A stretch of 64,000 bases of DNA, from contig NZ_SRSO01000007.1 in NCBI RefSeq assembly GCF_004791695.1, positions 124,001 through 188,000 of the forward strand, read 5' to 3'. The number at the start of each line of letters is the position of its first letter. Within the stretch, counting starts at the first letter, position 1. The position numbers and the translations under genes were made by a program. Under the pieces are notes generated by a model. It did not search any database and had not been told where the DNA came from. It saw only the letters and a list, made by a program, of their open reading frames with translations. Origin of the DNA: Flavivirga rizhaonensis. GTDB taxonomy: Bacteria > Bacteroidota > Bacteroidia > Flavobacteriales > Flavobacteriaceae. Of the stretch, positions 7,443 to 15,814 are shown piece after piece.

Positions 7443-8498
7443 ATGAAAATTTTCTATTATTGTGCACTTGTTTTTCTAATTATTTCTTGCAATCAGGAAA
7501 AAACGAATGATTTTTTAGTAATTGATGCTCAAACAAATGACAATACATTTAATCTTTCAGAAATAGCTGACGAAATAATAGCTATTCCTTTAGAAACTAA
7601 TGATGATTGTCTGATATCATTTATTAGTCGTGTAATTATGACTAAGGATTATTATTTTGTATTGTCTTCTGATCTTTATCAATTTAACAAAAAAGGAAAG
7701 TTTATAAGGCAAATTGGGGAGAGAGGTCGAGGTCCTAATGAATATAGTCGTATTAACTCAATAGCTGTGGATGGAGAAGAGCAGACTATCTTTATGGCTA
7801 CAGGACAAAAGTTATTAGCTTATAATTTTGATGGAAAAATAAAACAGGGTATTAAGTTTAAAAAATTTGTTGAATTTATGTCTTTCACAGACGAAGAATT
7901 ACTGATTATTTCTACAGAAATGGGAATAGAACAAGAAAATAACAAGTTTAAGAATGTAACAAAACTACACAAAGTTAGCCGCAGACTTAATGTCAAAGAC
8001 AGTATTTTAGTAAAAAGTATTGATTTAAAAAAACAGTCAGGGACATTTTATTCGGGAGCCCAATATATTTCTAACTTTGGGAAACAACTATATTTATATT
8101 ATCCCGTATTAATGAAAGAGTCTATTATAAGAGATACACTATATAAAATTGATGATGAAAAATTGTTGCCGTTTTTAAAGCTAAACTTTAAAAGAAAAAA
8201 AGATAAACACTTATTATTTAAAAATATATACCGTTCAAAAAACTTCCTTTTTTCAGAATATAATTATAACCGCCAACAATATTTCTTTTGTTATGATTTT
8301 AAAAGCAATAAGCAAATGAATATGAAAAGTGGGTTTGAAGATGATATTTTAAAAACAGGTGTAGCAAAGTTGATACCATTAGATAAAAAATCTGGTTTAA
8401 TGCTATTTATTAAAGAAGCCCATCAAGTATCAGAAATTATAGAGGGTGTAGATGAAAATGACAACCCTATTTTAATGCTAGCGCAACTCAAAGAATAG
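7443..8498 (+). CDS. 6-bladed beta-propeller lipoprotein
   Basis: The protein has 351 residues. A type II signal peptide ends in FLIISC, so it is a lipoprotein. The family hallmark is clear: FNKKGKFIRQIGERGRGPNE, then YSRINSIAVDG, at about residues 80-110. Further blades follow (LLAYNFDGKIKQG), with GFEDDILKTGV near 300 and the C-terminal DNPILMLAQL. The last motif (DNPIL plus a short hydrophobic strand) recurs in the propellers at 37969, 40138 and 50963, which links this operon to the cassette array 30 kb downstream. No enzymatic residues are expected; these proteins are thought to bind ligands or partners at the envelope. Confidence 0.87.
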   Translation: MKIFYYCALVFLIISCNQEKTNDFLVIDAQTNDNTFNLSEIADEIIAIPLETNDDCLISFISRVIMTKDYYFVLSSDLYQFNKKGKFIRQIGERGRGPNEYSRINSIAVDGEEQTIFMATGQKLLAYNFDGKIKQGIKFKKFVEFMSFTDEELLIISTEMGIEQENNKFKNVTKLHKVSRRLNVKDSILVKSIDLKKQSGTFYSGAQYISNFGKQLYLYYPVLMKESIIRDTLYKIDDEKLLPFLKLNFKRKKDKHLLFKNIYRSKNFLFSEYNYNRQQYFFCYDFKSNKQMNMKSGFEDDILKTGVAKLIPLDKKSGLMLFIKEAHQVSEIIEGVDENDNPILMLAQLKE

Positions 8499-9154
8499 TT
8501 AAGCATTACTAAAGTAGAATTCTTGGACTTGTTACTCTTACTCGGACATAAATTTTAAGACTGTTTAATCTATAGAATTCCTCGACACTCTGCGTTGGAG
8601 TGAATTGGAAAGCTTGAAAACCTTAAGTTTTCAGCAAACTAAAAATAAACTTTTATTCCGTTTAATACCCCAATGACTCTGCCTCGAGATTCTTTATTAA
8701 AAACCAAATATCATAGATAATGAAAAAGCAAGTACCCGGTATATCACAACTCTAAAAGCAGTTAATGACGTTATCTTCATTAATATTAATATAATTTGTA
8801 CCTTTATATTAACAAAGAGAAACAAATTATATGTTTAAAGTTCTTTTTATAGTTTTAGTGTACAAATAGGTGTGCATAGTTATAGAAGACAGCGTAAATA
8901 GCTGTTTAACAGTGTTGTATGAAAAGGGGGTTAATCCTGCCCCCCCGACTTTTTAATAAATCAATTAGTAATAAAAACTTGGTAATCTCATGATTATCAA
9001 GTTTTGTCGTTTTAAGGCAATCCATTTTATTTGAATTGATTTGGTAAAATAAGTTACCTATTCGGTTACCTTGTTTTAAAATCACCTAAAAAGGTAACAG
9101 AGGCGTCTGATTTGACTTTTGTTTTTGAATGTTTAACTCTTAAAAACAAAATGT
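8499..9154. other. Noncoding stretch between the propeller operon and a decayed integrase
   Basis: No credible gene is seen. The stretch holds a short run-in ORF (MFKVLFIVLVYK, stop) at about 8831, a C-rich patch at 8938-8946, a hairpin at 8974-9005, and ggttacc/aggtaac-like repeats at 9050-9105. These repeats resemble those upstream of the first integrase wreck. It looks like the scarred left side of a lost element. Confidence 0.5.
8974..9005. terminator. Hairpin, probable terminator
   Basis: Arms aaaacttggtaat and attatcaagtttt pair over 13 positions with one G-T pair, around a 6-base loop. T-rich DNA follows. It stands left of an integrase wreck, in the same place as the hairpin at 2984-3016 relative to the first wreck. 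Confidence 0.55.
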
Positions 9155-9685
9155 ATGAAAAATGCTCACACCTTTAGTATCCTGATTTGGTTAAAACTTG
9201 CCAATACCAAAAATGAAAAAGCCCACTCTATGCCCGTATTACAGTCAATGGAAAACGAGCAGAACTTTCACTAAAAAGAAAATTAGCCGTTTCAAACTGG
9301 GATAGTACTAAAAACCGGTTGAAAGGTTTAAGTCACGAAGTATCCATTATCAATAGTTATTTAAATCAGGTATATTTAAAATTGTTTGAATGCCATCAGC
9401 AATTACAACAAGAAAATAAACTAATTAGTGCAGTATGTTTCTTTCTGAATTGAGTTACAAATTCATTATTGACTTTGGACGCTTTTTAAAGTATCAAGAG
9501 TCTATGGGAAACAATACAGTTATGAAACATATAGAACGTTTACGCAAAATGATAAACTTGGCTTTTCTATTGAAACTGTTTCTAAGCTATTAGGACATTC
9601 TAAAATTACAACCACTCAAATCTATGCGAAAGTCATTGAGAGAAAAGTAAGTCAGGACATGATACGGTTAGAAAGACGAATGTAA
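9155..9685 (+). pseudogene. Decayed tyrosine recombinase with internal deletions
   Basis: The frame opens at ATG 9155 (MKNAHTFSILIWLKLANTKN), then needs a one-base shift at about 9221 to continue LYARITVNGKRAELSLKRKL and NWDSTKNRLKGLSHEV. After about 9430 the DNA jumps to a SAM-like piece (YKFIIDFGRFLKYQES, NTVMKHIERLRKMINLAF). It then jumps near 9570 to the very end of a catalytic domain: SIETVSKLLGHSKITTTQIY, AKVIERKVSQDMIRLERRM, stop. At least two internal deletions and one frameshift have occurred, and boxes I and II are lost. The surviving arm domain resembles that of the wreck at 3016-3812. Confidence 0.87.
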
Positions 9686-9788
9686 ATTGCACATAAAATG
9701 ACCATCTCGATTTGGAATTCAAGATGTGTGCCTGTGGGCACAATCTTGTCTGCTCCCCTTGGTCGCAGAGTTTTAAAGTAAATTATAA

Positions 9789-9931
9789 ATAAGTAACATC
9801 GCGTAGCGTGTTACCCTCTTGCTTTTCCCCCTTAGTTTTGTAAACACACTTTATGTAGAGATTCTTTTATGATATTTAGTTTTCTATTTAATTGCTAACT
9901 TTTTATCTGGGAATACACTCTATAATTGTAA
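9789..9931. repeat. Duplicated module, copy 2 (uninterrupted)
   Basis: The dyad gtaaca-t-cgc-(gta)-gcg-tgttac at 9793-9814 is followed by ccctcttgc and then the cttagttttg to ctctataattgt segment. Together they match 4072-4110 plus 4417-4519, without the IS110 remnant between. The rest of the gap up to 10230 shows no gene. Confidence 0.6.
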
Positions 9932-10230
9932 ATAAAACTAATCAACAAAAAACCTCAAGACTTTAGTACCACCAGCAGCTTGATATAATATACTTCTATG
10001 CAACTGTGTGCATCTCTATATACATTTTAAGCGTGTCTTTGTTTTAATATATACATTTGTAAGGTGAGTCAAAGCAGATATAAGACTACATGGCATTTTC
10101 AATTAGCCATCTAGGTCATTAAAATGTTTTTATTTTAATGAGAAGGATTAAGAACCATTATATTTATGTTCATTTGTAAATATATAAATTTGGTTGACTA
10201 AATATTGACTGAAGGAAATTCCTGCTTTTT

Positions 10231-11583
10231 TTATAATTTTAAACTAAAAGTTGTTTCTTTATTTGGGATTGATGAAACATATAAGCTACCGCCATGAAGC
10301 TTCATAATATGTTTAGAAAGGCTTAACCCGATACCTGTTCCTTCTTCTTTGGTAGTAAAAAAGGGAATGAAAATTTGATCTTGAATTTCTAAAGGAATAC
10401 CAAGCCCATTGTCTGTAACACTTACTATAACATTATTATGTTCATCTTTTTCGCCTTTTAACTGAATAAGCCCTTGATTACTAATTTTATTTATAGACTG
10501 GATGGCATTTTTAACTAAGTTCAATAAAACTTGAATGATCTGTTTTTCATCAGCGCAAATTTCTAAATTATCAGGCCTTATAGAGACTTCAAACTTTATA
10601 TCTTGGAAACCCTTTTTTTGACTAGACAGAATTCGTATTTTATTAAATAGCGTTTCAACAAAGACAATCTCTTTTTCTGGTTTGGGAATTTTAGTAAGCG
10701 ACCTATATGACTCAACAAAATTGGTTAAGTCTTTACCTTGATCTTTAATTACTTCTAGCCCTTTAATGGTTTTTTCAATGTCTTTTTCGTTTAATTCTGA
10801 AGGCTGTATCTCCTTACTATTCTTTGTGTATATCGTAGATAATGTTTCAGATAATGAGGTTATAGGTGCAATAGAATTCATGATCTCATGTGTTAGCACT
10901 CTAAAAAGTTTTACCCAAGCATCTGTTTCTTTTTCATCTAATTCGCTATTAATATTTTGAATAATCACTAAAATTAAATTTTCATTACCAACCATTATAG
11001 GTTTGGATCGTATGGTTAATTGTATGGTTTCACGCTCATTAGTAATAGAGGTTAGTTTTTGGTCAAAAGGTTTTAATTGAGATATTAAAGTAAATAACTT
11101 TTCATCAACACGTTTTAATTGTTCTATATGAGTCAACTGCTCATAATTCAGCAGTGTTTTTGCTGTTTTATTGGCTAATAAAATATGCCCTTTTTCATTT
11201 AAAGTGAGTAAACCTATCGCTGCTTGCTCTAAAATAGAATGATAATATTGTTCTTGCTGTTTGTTTTCTATTTTTACTTTTTGGATTAAAAAGTTAAGCT
11301 TATTTAAGCTTTTATGTAAATCTTTTACGGATTTATCTTTGGTATGAATAGGAAAATGTATAGCAGAATCATCGTTCTCTACGGCTTCAAAAAAGAAGGC
11401 TATTTTGCGATTGGTTTTATTTAAAAATTTAATTAAACCTACAACTTGAAAACATAAAATGACACCAATATAAACTCCATAATCAAGATGCTTATTAATA
11501 CTAAAATACGCTAACCCGAAAGCTGTAAACGTAATACAGAGCACTCTAACAATTATTCTATAATATATATGTTTACTTGCCAT
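10231..11583 (-). CDS. NtrY-like sensor histidine kinase
   Basis: The protein has 450 residues. Two membrane helices lie near the start (IIVRVLCITFTAFGLAYFSI and YIGVILCFQVVGLI), with almost no periplasmic loop. A coiled segment and a PAS-like domain (about 115-215, AAIGLLTLNEKGHILLANKT) follow. The H-box is FRVLTHEIMNSIAPITSL, phospho-acceptor His near 232. The ATPase has the N-box NLVKNAIQSI, the G1 box DNGLGIP and the G2 box GTGIGLSL. It phosphorylates the response regulator encoded two bases upstream on the same strand. A minimal extracellular loop argues for sensing in the membrane or cytoplasm, perhaps envelope stress or pump load. Confidence 0.92.
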   Translation of the reverse strand: MASKHIYYRIIVRVLCITFTAFGLAYFSINKHLDYGVYIGVILCFQVVGLIKFLNKTNRKIAFFFEAVENDDSAIHFPIHTKDKSVKDLHKSLNKLNFLIQKVKIENKQQEQYYHSILEQAAIGLLTLNEKGHILLANKTAKTLLNYEQLTHIEQLKRVDEKLFTLISQLKPFDQKLTSITNERETIQLTIRSKPIMVGNENLILVIIQNINSELDEKETDAWVKLFRVLTHEIMNSIAPITSLSETLSTIYTKNSKEIQPSELNEKDIEKTIKGLEVIKDQGKDLTNFVESYRSLTKIPKPEKEIVFVETLFNKIRILSSQKKGFQDIKFEVSIRPDNLEICADEKQIIQVLLNLVKNAIQSINKISNQGLIQLKGEKDEHNNVIVSVTDNGLGIPLEIQDQIFIPFFTTKEEGTGIGLSLSKHIMKLHGGSLYVSSIPNKETTFSLKL

Positions 11584-11585
11584 AA

Positions 11586-12950
11586 TTAAATACCATATCG
11601 TTTTATTTTATTATATAAAGTTTGTCTAGTAATTCCTAATTGATTGGCTGCTGCGCTAAAATTTTGTTCGTGTTTCACTAGTGCATTTTCAATCATAGTT
11701 TTTTCCATATCGTCTAATGTAATGTTCATTTCTTGAGTAGCAGAAAAAGCCTGTTTTTTAAAAACAAAATCGTTTGAAGTAAGGATATTGTGTTCACTTA
11801 ATATTACGCTTCGTTCTATGGTATGTTGTAGTTCTCTAACATTTCCTGGCCATTGATGATTTAGTAATTTCTTTTTAGATGAAGCATTAAGTTTTAACCC
11901 AGATTTCCCATACTTACTAGAATAGCTAGTTAAAAAATATTCAGCTAATAATAAAATGTCATCATCCCGAAGTCGTAATGGAGGAACTTCAATTTGTATG
12001 GTATTAATTCTATATAACAAATCCTCTCTAAACAAGTCTTCATCTACCATTTGCTCTAAATTACAGTTTGTAGCACAAATCAATCTAATATCTACAGGTA
12101 TGGGATCATTAGATCCTACTCTAAAAATCTCTCTGTTCTCTAAAACGGCTAGCAATTTAGCTTGTAAGGTTAAACTAAGATTACCAATTTCGTCGAGAAA
12201 AAGTGTTCCACCATTAGCCGTTTCAAACTTTCCTGCACGGTCTTCATGTGCATCGGTAAAAGCACCTTTAGTATGCCCAAAAAGTTCACTTTCAAAAAGG
12301 CTTTCAGTAATGGCGCCCATATCTACAGTCACTAAAACTTCATCTTTTCTTAAAGAACCGTTGTGAATTGCTTGCGCAATGAGCTCTTTACCTGTACCAT
12401 TTTCACCTGTTATTAAAATATTAGCTTTAGTTTTGGCAACTTTTTGGGTAATTTTTAAAACTTGATTTATAGCTTTAGAATTCCCAATAATTGGGGTCTC
12501 GTTTTTATTGATTAGCTGCTTTAAATGTTTTGTTTTTTCTTTTAAATGGCTAACCTCTTTTCTGGATTGCTGTAACTGATATGCTGATTGTATGGTACTT
12601 AAAAGCTTATGATTGTCCCAAGGTTTTAATATAAAATCTGTAGCTCCTTCTTTTAAGGCACGAACTGCCAATTCTACACCGCCGTATGCCGTCATCATAA
12701 TAATCGATGTGTTTTGAGTCAACTCATTTATACGTTTTAGCCAATAAAATCCTTCGTTTCCCGTATTTACACCTGCCGAGAAATTCATATCTAACATTAT
12801 AACATTATAAGTATTTAAATCTGAAATTGAGGTAATACCATTAGGGTTAGCTAATGTGGTTATAGTTTTATATTCAGACTGCAATAATAGCTCTAAAGCA
12901 CTTAGCACACTTTTTTTGTCGTCTACAATAAGAATTTTTCCTTTATTCAT
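11586..12950 (-). CDS. Sigma-54-dependent response regulator (NtrC/AtoC type)
   Basis: The protein has 454 residues. Receiver domain 1-120: acidic pair VDD at 10-12, phospho-Asp in VIMLDMNF near 54, Lys in ILKPWD. AAA+ domain about 150-375: Walker A GENGTGKE, then the L1 loop HTKGAFTDAHEDRAGKFE, Walker B GGTLFLDEIGNL, and the sensor/Arg-finger region FREDLLYRIN. A Fis-type HTH closes the protein (NFSAAANQLGITRQTLYNKI). The sigma-54 contact motif is GAFTDA rather than GAFTGA. It is divergent from the exporter operon, whose promoter region carries a sigma-54-like element and an upstream dyad, so that operon is its probable target. Confidence 0.94.
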   Translation of the reverse strand: MNKGKILIVDDKKSVLSALELLLQSEYKTITTLANPNGITSISDLNTYNVIMLDMNFSAGVNTGNEGFYWLKRINELTQNTSIIMMTAYGGVELAVRALKEGATDFILKPWDNHKLLSTIQSAYQLQQSRKEVSHLKEKTKHLKQLINKNETPIIGNSKAINQVLKITQKVAKTKANILITGENGTGKELIAQAIHNGSLRKDEVLVTVDMGAITESLFESELFGHTKGAFTDAHEDRAGKFETANGGTLFLDEIGNLSLTLQAKLLAVLENREIFRVGSNDPIPVDIRLICATNCNLEQMVDEDLFREDLLYRINTIQIEVPPLRLRDDDILLLAEYFLTSYSSKYGKSGLKLNASSKKKLLNHQWPGNVRELQHTIERSVILSEHNILTSNDFVFKKQAFSATQEMNITLDDMEKTMIENALVKHEQNFSAAANQLGITRQTLYNKIKRYGI

Positions 12951-12999
12951 TAGTATAAAAATTGGAACTCAAAACTAAGCATTATAAGGTTCCACTTTT

Positions 13000-13043
13000 A
13001 AAAAGTGTAAAAATATTTTACACTTTTTGTAAATTAATTTTAC
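13000..13043. promoter_or_regulatory. Enhancer-like dyads for the NtrC-type regulator
   Basis: A perfect inverted repeat with 13-base arms (aaaaagtgtaaaa / ttttacacttttt) and a 3-base spacer spans 13000-13028. A weaker second dyad, gtaaa...tttac, spans 13029-13043. They lie 82-110 bases upstream of the -24 element of the exporter promoter and about 50 bases from the regulator start. This is where an NtrC-type enhancer would be expected, and a site here could also serve autoregulation. Confidence 0.7.
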
Positions 13044-13109
13044 ACTTACATATTAAAAAATGATTCTAAATAAGGATTAAAGTGCTGTATTTCAATGCGT
13101 TTTGTTTTA

Positions 13110-13125
13110 TGGCATGTAGTTGGCA
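13110..13125 (+). promoter_or_regulatory. Sigma-54 (-24/-12) promoter of the exporter operon
   Basis: The sequence tggcatgtagttggca fits the -24/-12 pattern TGGCAC-N5-TTGCA with mismatches at two positions. The GG and GC pairs are exactly 12 bases apart. The predicted transcription start is about 13136, only 6 bases before the ATG at 13142 and 18 before the in-frame ATG at 13154. Confidence 0.7.
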
Positions 13126-13141
13126 TATGGAATTATAGAAA

Positions 13142-14512
13142 ATGATTAAAAACATGTGTCAAAAAATAGTGTGGTTTTTAGCTTTGCTACTAATTCCATG
13201 TAAAGGGATGTCTCAAAAAATATGGACACTAGATAATTGCATTGCTTATGCTTTAGAACATAATCTTGCACAAGAAACACAAAATTATAATGCCGAAATC
13301 AGTAAAGAGCGATGGCGACAAAGCAAACGCGATATGTTACCAATCATAAGTGTTTCATACCCAAGATATAATGTCAGTTTTGGGCGTACCTTAGATCCTG
13401 TTACTAATAGTTTCGTAGATACGCGTTTTGTATCTGGTTTAAGTGGCGGGTTATCATCATCTTTAACGCTTTTCGAGTCTTTTAAAAAATGGCACACCTT
13501 ATCGTACCAAAAGTTGATATATGAATCCAGTAAATTTGATGAGCAGCAAGCACAATATGATTTGGCCTTTAGAATTATGGACTTGTTTAATAGCGTATTG
13601 TTTCAAGAGGGTACTTTAGAAATAATTAAAGAACAACAAGCTACCAATTTATTGCGTCAAAAAACTATTGCTAAAAAAGTAGAACTAGGTTTAGTTGCTA
13701 AGGCCGATTTTTATGAAATAGAAGCCGCTACCAGTGCTGATGCTTTGGAAGTATTAAAAGCTGAAAACACCCTTAAAGCAGCTAAATTAGCACTTATTCA
13801 AGAAATGAACTTAGAAGCTTCAGATATTTCTATTATTCAGGATATGCCTTCGGATAAAGCTTCAGATATTGATTCATCATTACATATAGAAACACTGTTT
13901 AATGCTTCGCAAAACATTTTACCTAGTCTTCAAAAGAGTAAAATAAATGTAGAAACTGCTAAAAAAGATTTAGCTATTGAAAAAACAGCACTATTACCTA
14001 GTATTCGTTTAGGAGCCAGTATTTTTTCAAGTTTTTCTGATAATTTTAAAGATGCTTCAGGAAGTACTATTCCATTTAATGAACAAATAAAAAACAATCA
14101 AAATAAATTTATAGGATTATCCCTTAATTATCCCATTTTTGGTAACGGTAGAATACGTAGTAGTATAAAAATTGCTAAGATAGAATTAGAAAAAGCACAA
14201 GCTGAACTAAAAATAGAGGAACAACGTACTTATAAAATTATTCAGGAATTATTACAAAAAAATGAGGCACTTATTGCCGAAGAGCAGTTTAATTTAAAAA
14301 CGGTAAAAGCTAAAAAGAAAGCTTATGATATTGCTCAAAAAAAGTATGAAAAAGAATTAATAAATCTTTACGAACTACAAATGGCAAGTAATACGTATCT
14401 AACAGCAAAAATTGAACAAGTTCGATTAATGGCGCAAATGGCTATTCAAAAGCACACACTAGATTTTTACAATGGTACATTTTCATTACCAGTCATATCA
14501 CCTTCTAATTAA
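13142..14512 (+). CDS. TolC-family outer-membrane efflux protein
   Basis: The protein has up to 456 residues. A signal peptide lies at about 5-26 (KIVWFLALLLIPCKGMSQ), followed by the family start KIWTLDNCIAYALEHNLAQ. Two OEP repeats follow, rich in long coiled helices (VELGLVAKADFYEIEA, IRSSIKIAKIELEKAQAELK), with FGRTLDP and YPIFGNGRI strand segments for the barrel. If the sigma-54 start at about 13136 is right, the second ATG at 13154 (MCQKIVWF) leaves a more usable leader and may be the true start. It forms the outer-membrane duct for the ABC system encoded next; six bases separate it from the fusion-protein gene. Confidence 0.92.
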   Translation: MIKNMCQKIVWFLALLLIPCKGMSQKIWTLDNCIAYALEHNLAQETQNYNAEISKERWRQSKRDMLPIISVSYPRYNVSFGRTLDPVTNSFVDTRFVSGLSGGLSSSLTLFESFKKWHTLSYQKLIYESSKFDEQQAQYDLAFRIMDLFNSVLFQEGTLEIIKEQQATNLLRQKTIAKKVELGLVAKADFYEIEAATSADALEVLKAENTLKAAKLALIQEMNLEASDISIIQDMPSDKASDIDSSLHIETLFNASQNILPSLQKSKINVETAKKDLAIEKTALLPSIRLGASIFSSFSDNFKDASGSTIPFNEQIKNNQNKFIGLSLNYPIFGNGRIRSSIKIAKIELEKAQAELKIEEQRTYKIIQELLQKNEALIAEEQFNLKTVKAKKKAYDIAQKKYEKELINLYELQMASNTYLTAKIEQVRLMAQMAIQKHTLDFYNGTFSLPVISPSN

Positions 14513-14518
14513 ACAACT

Positions 14519-15769
14519 ATGGACACCAAAATAGAAAAGAAAAAAGGGATTAGGCCAAAACATATAGCTATAGTAAGTGCGGTGTTACTATTTCTTTATT
14601 TTATTGGTTATATCGCTTTTAGCGATTCAGGCTCTACACTTAAAGTAGAGAAAGATAAGCTAACCATTTCTACAACAGTTCAAGACAAGTTTAACGATTA
14701 CATAAGCATTAGTGGCTTAGTGCAACCTATAAGCACGGTGTATTTAGATGCTTATGAAGGCGGTCGTGTACTCGAAATTTTAATAGAAGAAGGTAGCATG
14801 GTAAAAGAGGGGGATGTTATTTTAAAGTTAGAAAACAGAGAGTTGTATGGTCAAATTTTAAATAGTGAAACCAATTTAGCTATAAAACAAAATGACCTTA
14901 GACAAACCCAAATAAATTTTGAGTCTAAACGAATTGGTGGGCAAAAAAGCTTGTTAGAATCTGAATTCCAGTTAAAAAAGGCAAAGCGAAAGTTTGAACA
15001 ATACAAAGCTCTATATACAGATGAACTCATTGCTGGTGAAGAATTTTTACAAGCAGAAGAGAGTTATGAGCTCGCACAAAAAAATCACGAGGTAAATAAG
15101 TTTCAAGTAAAACAAGATTCATTACTAAGTACCGGAAGTATAAAAGATTTGGTAAAAGATTTAGCCCGTATGAAACAAACTTTGGGTATGGCATACGAGC
15201 GTATAGAAAACTTAAATGTAAAAGCACCCATCGATGGCCAATTAGGTATGCTGGATGCGGAAATTGGTAAACAAATAGGTCGCGGACAAAGCATAGCACA
15301 AGTAAACGTGCTAACCGATTTTAAAATAGAATCTACTGTTGATGAACATTATACAGACCGTATAAAAAAAGGACTAACAGGTACGTTTGAACGTGGAGAT
15401 ATTTCTTTTGGTATAACATTGAAAAAGGTATATCCAGAGGTTCGAGAAGGAAAGTTTAAAATAGATATGGTATTTTCTGGAGAAAAACCAAACAATATAA
15501 GAACAGGGCAGAACTATTACATTAAATTACAATTAGGTGCACCAACCGAAGCCTTGTTGTTACCCCGTGGGGCATTTTTTCAAAGCACTGGTGGTCAATG
15601 GGTATATGTTGTTCACAGTACAGGAGAATTTGCGGTAAAACGTTCGGTAAAAATAGGAAAACAAAACCCTAAATATTATGAGATTTTAGAAGGATTACAA
15701 GAAGGAGAGCAAGTAATCACCTCGGACTATGATGCTTTTGGTGAGAGTGATAAGTTATTACTAAAATAA
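14519..15769 (+). CDS. Membrane-fusion protein of an ABC exporter (HlyD/MacA type)
   Basis: The protein has 416 residues. One N-terminal membrane anchor (HIAIVSAVLLFLYFIGYIAF) is followed by a lipoyl-like half-motif (VYLDAYEGGRVLEILIEEGS MVKEGDVILKLE, with a break between for length). A long coiled-coil hairpin spans about 110-240, then the second lipoyl half (LNVKAPIDGQLGMLDAEIGK) and beta-barrel/membrane-proximal domains ending RSVKIGKQNPKYYEILEGLQ. Its place between TolC and MacB-type permeases makes it the periplasmic adaptor of this pump. Confidence 0.92.
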   Translation: MDTKIEKKKGIRPKHIAIVSAVLLFLYFIGYIAFSDSGSTLKVEKDKLTISTTVQDKFNDYISISGLVQPISTVYLDAYEGGRVLEILIEEGSMVKEGDVILKLENRELYGQILNSETNLAIKQNDLRQTQINFESKRIGGQKSLLESEFQLKKAKRKFEQYKALYTDELIAGEEFLQAEESYELAQKNHEVNKFQVKQDSLLSTGSIKDLVKDLARMKQTLGMAYERIENLNVKAPIDGQLGMLDAEIGKQIGRGQSIAQVNVLTDFKIESTVDEHYTDRIKKGLTGTFERGDISFGITLKKVYPEVREGKFKIDMVFSGEKPNNIRTGQNYYIKLQLGAPTEALLLPRGAFFQSTGGQWVYVVHSTGEFAVKRSVKIGKQNPKYYEILEGLQEGEQVITSDYDAFGESDKLLLK

Positions 15770-15814
15770 TAGAGATACAATGGTGCTACTGAAACAAATG
15801 AAAAGTTAATAAAT

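Noticed and set aside
8920-8955. G-run and C-run pairing around ttaatcct, resembling a tRNA T-arm
   Set aside because: No T-loop consensus and no remaining tRNA arms; more likely a chance hairpin in decayed DNA.
11956-12366. 136-residue open frame on the plus strand
   Set aside because: It is antisense to the AAA+ domain of the sigma-54 regulator, with no supporting signals.
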